Shown here piece after piece: positions 6,941-9,137 of a stretch of DNA of 9,137 nucleotides (its first letter is position 1; every line of letters begins with the position of its first letter). The notes beneath the pieces are model-generated. The model saw only the letters and a list, made by a program, of their open reading frames with translations, was not told the origin of the DNA and ran no database searches. The DNA is from JBHIER01 sp046760705 [NCBI: bacterium] (GTDB lineage: Bacteria > JBHIER01 > G020348925), in assembly GCA_046760705.1 (NCBI GenBank), contig JBHIER010000105.1, forward strand, positions 1 through 9,137. The letters run 5' to 3'. Position numbers and translations under genes: made by a program.

Positions 6941-7957
6941 TCAATACATCTCCACGGACGTGGCCTTGAAGGTCAGGTACACCGTTGAGTTGATGTTGAG
7001 GCTCATTTCCTCGAAAGAGGTCGAGGTGATCAAGGACACGAAGGGCGCTCCGACATCAACGGTGAGCCGCACCACAGATCCCTCCTTGGTGATTCCGACG
7101 ATCTTTCCGCGCAAGCTATTGAGAGCGCTCGATTTCAGCGGTTCGAGGGAGACAAGGATCTCTTTCGGATCGACGGACGCGTGAGCTTGCCCCAGCCTAT
7201 CGGCGACCACGTAGAATCCGGCGACCCCGTTCATCGAGAACCACTTTCGTCCGCTCCGTTCAACGATGGTCCCCTGGAAGAGGTTATCGGGGCAACTTTC
7301 CACCGGCCGCCCGTTCAACAGGGATACGACGTCACCCGAGACCCTGTAGGCCTGTCTCAGCTTGTGGGTGGCGAAGAGAACAGTCGTCCCGTATCTTCTA
7401 TTGATCTCCCCAAGTGTCTCTTCGATGGCCGAGGCGTTGGCCCGATCCAGATTGGCCGTCGGTTCGTCCAGCAGGAGCGCTTTCGGATTGGTGGCCAGGG
7501 CACGGGCGATGGCCACCCGCTGGGCCTCGCCCCCGGAGAGATGTTGAGCCGGGGCGCCGGCGAAATCGGCCAATCCGACCACATCCAAAGCCTCGAGAGC
7601 CCTCCTCTTCCTCTCGGCCCTCCCAACCCCCCTGACCCACAGGCCGTAGGTCACGTTCTTCAACACCGTGGTGTGAAAGAGGAGCGGGTTCTGCATCACC
7701 AGGGTCACCTGTCGCCGCAGTGAAGGGAGCCCATTTGCCGAAAAATTGACCGGTTGCCCCTGGAAGCAGATCGCCCCCCGGGTCGGTTCTTCGAGAAAAC
7801 TCAAAATCTTCAGCAGCGTCGTCTTCCCCGCTCCGTTGGGGCCGACGACGGCGCAAAGCCTCCCGGGCTCAAACGACATCCGAGGAATGTCCAACACAAC
7901 CCGTCCCCGGTAGCTCTTTTGCAGACCGTGTATCTCAAATATCAATGGGACTTTCAT
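6941..7957 (-). CDS. tupC: Tungstate/molybdate ABC transporter ATP-binding protein (TupC-like, with TOBE region)
   Basis: This ATPase would drive oxyanion import through the TupB permease. The 338 residues contain a complete ABC domain: Walker A GPNGAGKTT (39-47), Q-loop Gln89, signature LSGGE (140-144), Walker B LLLDE (161-165) and switch His198. After about residue 220 comes a 120-residue C-terminal extension. Its end (LRGKIVGITKEGSVVRLTVDVG onward, quoted only in part: GKIVGITKEG) resembles a TOBE/Mop-type oxyanion-binding domain, as in ModC and WtpC. Such a domain can sense intracellular metal and inhibit transport. Minimal TupC proteins lack it. ATG 7957 overlaps the permease stop by 4 bases, so the two are probably coupled. 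Family placement rests on the neighbouring TupB and cofactor genes; molybdate is an alternative substrate. Confidence 0.85.
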   Translation of the reverse strand: MKVPLIFEIHGLQKSYRGRVVLDIPRMSFEPGRLCAVVGPNGAGKTTLLKILSFLEEPTRGAICFQGQPVNFSANGLPSLRRQVTLVMQNPLLFHTTVLKNVTYGLWVRGVGRAERKRRALEALDVVGLADFAGAPAQHLSGGEAQRVAIARALATNPKALLLDEPTANLDRANASAIEETLGEINRRYGTTVLFATHKLRQAYRVSGDVVSLLNGRPVESCPDNLFQGTIVERSGRKWFSMNGVAGFYVVADRLGQAHASVDPKEILVSLEPLKSSALNSLRGKIVGITKEGSVVRLTVDVGAPFVSLITSTSFEEMSLNINSTVYLTFKATSVEMY

Positions 7958-8646
7958 ACCTCCCGTCTTTGCAGAGAGTGAAAGAGAATATTGATGGTGA
8001 AGGCCACGATCAGCAGAATGATACCCAGAGCTATCCCTAAGCCGAACTCCCCCTTGCTCGTCTTCAGGGCGATGGTGGTGGTCATGGTGCGAGTGTACCC
8101 TTTGATGTTTCCGCCGAGCATCATGGCCGAACCGACCTCAGCGATAACCCGGCCGAACCCGGCGATGATGGCCGCTGTGATGGCAAATTTGGCTTCCGTG
8201 ATGATGGTCAGGGCCAGTTGCAGGCGGCTGGCCCCCAGAGTGACCGCCGTGTCCTGAACTCGCGGGTCGACGCTCTGAACCGCCGATAAGGTCAGGGCAG
8301 CGACAAGTGGCGTAGCCAGGATGAACTGCCCGATGACCATAGCCGCAGGTGTATATAGCAGACCGGATGATCCGAGAGGGCCTTGGCGTGAGATGAAGGA
8401 GTAGACGGTCAAACCAACGACCACAGTGGGCAGAGCCATGAGGGTGTTCAACAGAGTGACTACCGGCCGCTTCCCCCGAAAGTCGTAGGTGGCCACCACA
8501 AATCCCAGAGGGACACCGAAGAGGGAGGCCAGAACAATGGCCGTGAGTGAAGTCCTCAGTGACACCCAGACGGCGGAGAAGACCTCCGGGTTCAAAGAGA
8601 GGACCAATTCAATGGCCTTGGCCACACCATCTAAGATGTAATCCAC
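7954..8646 (-). CDS. tupB: Tungstate ABC transporter permease (TupB-like)
   Basis: This is the inner-membrane channel subunit of an oxyanion importer, probably for tungstate. It is 230 residues with about five hydrophobic segments (near 30-54, 62-86, 97-123, 152-176 and 203-225). An EAA-type loop (DTAVTLGAS, about 132-140) contacts the ATPase. The stretch LMALPTVVVGLTVY and the TPAAMVIGQ segment are typical of TupB rather than ModB as I recall the families. I chose GTG 8646; GGAGG lies only one base before it, with AGAAGGA a better spaced 8 bases away. It is the first gene of the operon and follows a 300-nt leader with a transcription attenuator. No gene for the partner binding protein TupA is adjacent in the window. 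Confidence 0.88.
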   Translation of the reverse strand: MDYILDGVAKAIELVLSLNPEVFSAVWVSLRTSLTAIVLASLFGVPLGFVVATYDFRGKRPVVTLLNTLMALPTVVVGLTVYSFISRQGPLGSSGLLYTPAAMVIGQFILATPLVAALTLSAVQSVDPRVQDTAVTLGASRLQLALTIITEAKFAITAAIIAGFGRVIAEVGSAMMLGGNIKGYTRTMTTTIALKTSKGEFGLGIALGIILLIVAFTINILFHSLQRREV

Positions 8647-8800
8647 GCCTCCGATCCTTCTAAAGGTGATCTTGGCACAAATCGCCTGGTCATTAATGGC
8701 CTCGTTCCCACCGAATGCTCTTCTCTAAGTCGTTATTCCCTGTGGCCGTCTGCCCATCTCTTTTCGAGGTTCGGTCGATGGGCCGATCCCTACCCAGAGT

Positions 8801-8837
8801 AAAAAGAAAACCAGCGCCCGTGTTCAGCAGGCGCTGG
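8801..8837 (-). terminator. Intrinsic terminator in the tup-moa leader (attenuator)
   Basis: On the minus strand CCAGCGCC (8830-8837) pairs perfectly with GGCGCTGG (8811-8818) around an 11-nt loop, and TTTTCTTTTT (8801-8810) follows at once. It is a textbook intrinsic terminator, but it lies between the promoter and the first gene, about 155 bases before tupB. It would therefore work as an attenuator. There is no T-run in the plus direction. Confidence 0.85.
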
Positions 8838-8958
8838 CTTCAGTCTGTTCTGCTCTCCTTTCCAAACACGGGAGGCAGAGAGGTTTCCCTCATCCACCCT
8901 GTCGGCCACCGCATCGTGGAAGTCTCTTTAGACGCGGTGGCTCGGAGATTACTCATAT
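8801..8958 (-). ncRNA. Candidate riboswitch leader controlling the tup-moa-mog operon (Moco/Tuco type suspected)
   Basis: The leader between the promoter and the terminator has clear folds on the minus strand. CCACCGC (8934-8940) pairs with GCGGTGG (8906-8912) and encloses GTCT-AAAG-AGAC (8922-8933). Then comes GAGG-GAAA-CCTC (8880-8891), a GNRA tetraloop hairpin. TCTGCCTCC (8871-8879) can pair with GGAGAGCAGA (8849-8858), with one bulged A. Alternatively CCCGTGTTTGG (8862-8872) can pair with CTGAACACGGG (8817-8827) over 11 bp with two wobbles. That second pairing takes the loop and part of the arm of the terminator, so it is an antiterminator. The first pairing would release it. The layout implies an OFF switch. 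Moco/Tuco riboswitches (Rfam RF01055) are known before moa, mod and tup genes and use a GNRA tetraloop; I cannot confirm membership without alignment. A further stem (8752-8758 with 8777-8783) lies downstream. Confidence 0.65.
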
Positions 8959-8967
8959 CGCCACCTA

Positions 8968-8996
8968 AAAATATCCCATTCCGCCCAAAAAGTCAA
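8968..8996 (-). promoter_or_regulatory. Promoter of the tup-moa-mog operon
   Basis: The minus strand shows TTGACT (8991-8996), a 17-bp spacer and TATTTT (8968-8973), a strong sigma-70 match. Transcription would start near 8960, just ahead of the folded leader. No other good promoter is visible between here and mogA, so all six genes probably share this one. Confidence 0.75.
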
Positions 8997-9137
8997 GGGT
9001 TTTCTTCGAGCCTGCTGCAGTCAACGCTGCCTTATCAGAGCTCATTGTGTCGCTGGGCTGTGAGTGCCCCTGAAATTGTCGGTGCCATAGGATCTATTGC
9101 TTGAGACCTCTAAATCGTATATCGTAGCTCTTCTGGG
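8997..9137. other. Right-hand end, no recognised feature
   Basis: I see no gene, RNA or strong repeat in these 141 bases. The stretch separates the operon promoter from whatever lies beyond the window. A short direct repeat (ATCGTAT then ATCGTAG) near 9114-9126 is the only pattern. Confidence 0.4.

Noticed and set aside
8801-8837. Terminator for a plus-strand gene
   Set aside because: Only the minus orientation has a T-run after the stem, and no plus-strand gene ends here.
8715-9104. Plus-strand open frame of 129 codons at the right end
   Set aside because: It covers the operon promoter and the folded leader on the other strand, and its translation has no domain features.

Overview
The window is a stretch of bacterial chromosome, moderately GC-rich, with no sign of mobile elements, CRISPR or phage. 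It holds the 5' half of a 16S rRNA gene, a class A penicillin-binding protein, a DeoC-type aldolase, and a compact operon for tungstate/molybdate uptake and molybdopterin cofactor synthesis. I could not place the 16S fragment to a genus by eye. The gene content would suit an anaerobe rich in Mo/W enzymes, possibly of the former Deltaproteobacteria (Desulfobacterota), but that is inference only.

Layout. Positions 1-838 are the 5' part of 16S rRNA on the minus strand, running off the left edge. Its leader and control region (839-1133) has two near-consensus sigma-70 promoters in tandem with A/T-rich upstream elements, then a boxB-like hairpin and a boxA antitermination site. A divergent promoter near 1168-1196 points to the plus-strand gene for a PBP1A-type peptidoglycan glycosyltransferase/transpeptidase (1357-3510). 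That gene has a 150-nt leader rich in small hairpins. PBP1A converges on deoC (4197-3529, minus) with only 18 bp between the stops. A 266-bp gene-free gap with strong potential for RNA structure separates deoC from the genes upstream of it on the minus strand.

From 8646 down to 4464 (minus) six genes run head to tail, mostly overlapping: tupB (permease), tupC (ATPase with a C-terminal TOBE-like region), moaA, moaC, a stand-alone MOSC-domain protein and mogA. The ABC proteins would import tungstate (or molybdate). MoaA and MoaC turn GTP into cyclic pyranopterin monophosphate. MogA adenylates molybdopterin before metal insertion, and the MOSC protein probably acts in sulfur or cofactor handling. 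The substrate-binding protein (TupA), MoaD, MoaE and MoeA are absent from the window and must lie elsewhere if the pathway is complete.

The most interesting element is the 300-nt untranslated leader of this operon (about 8960 to 8647, minus). A strong promoter (TTGACT-17-TATTTT) is followed by a folded region with a GNRA tetraloop hairpin. Then come three mutually exclusive pairing segments ending in a perfect intrinsic terminator. This is the architecture of a transcription-attenuating riboswitch. In this gene context the natural candidate is the Moco/Tuco (molybdenum/tungsten cofactor) riboswitch class, which I could not verify by alignment.
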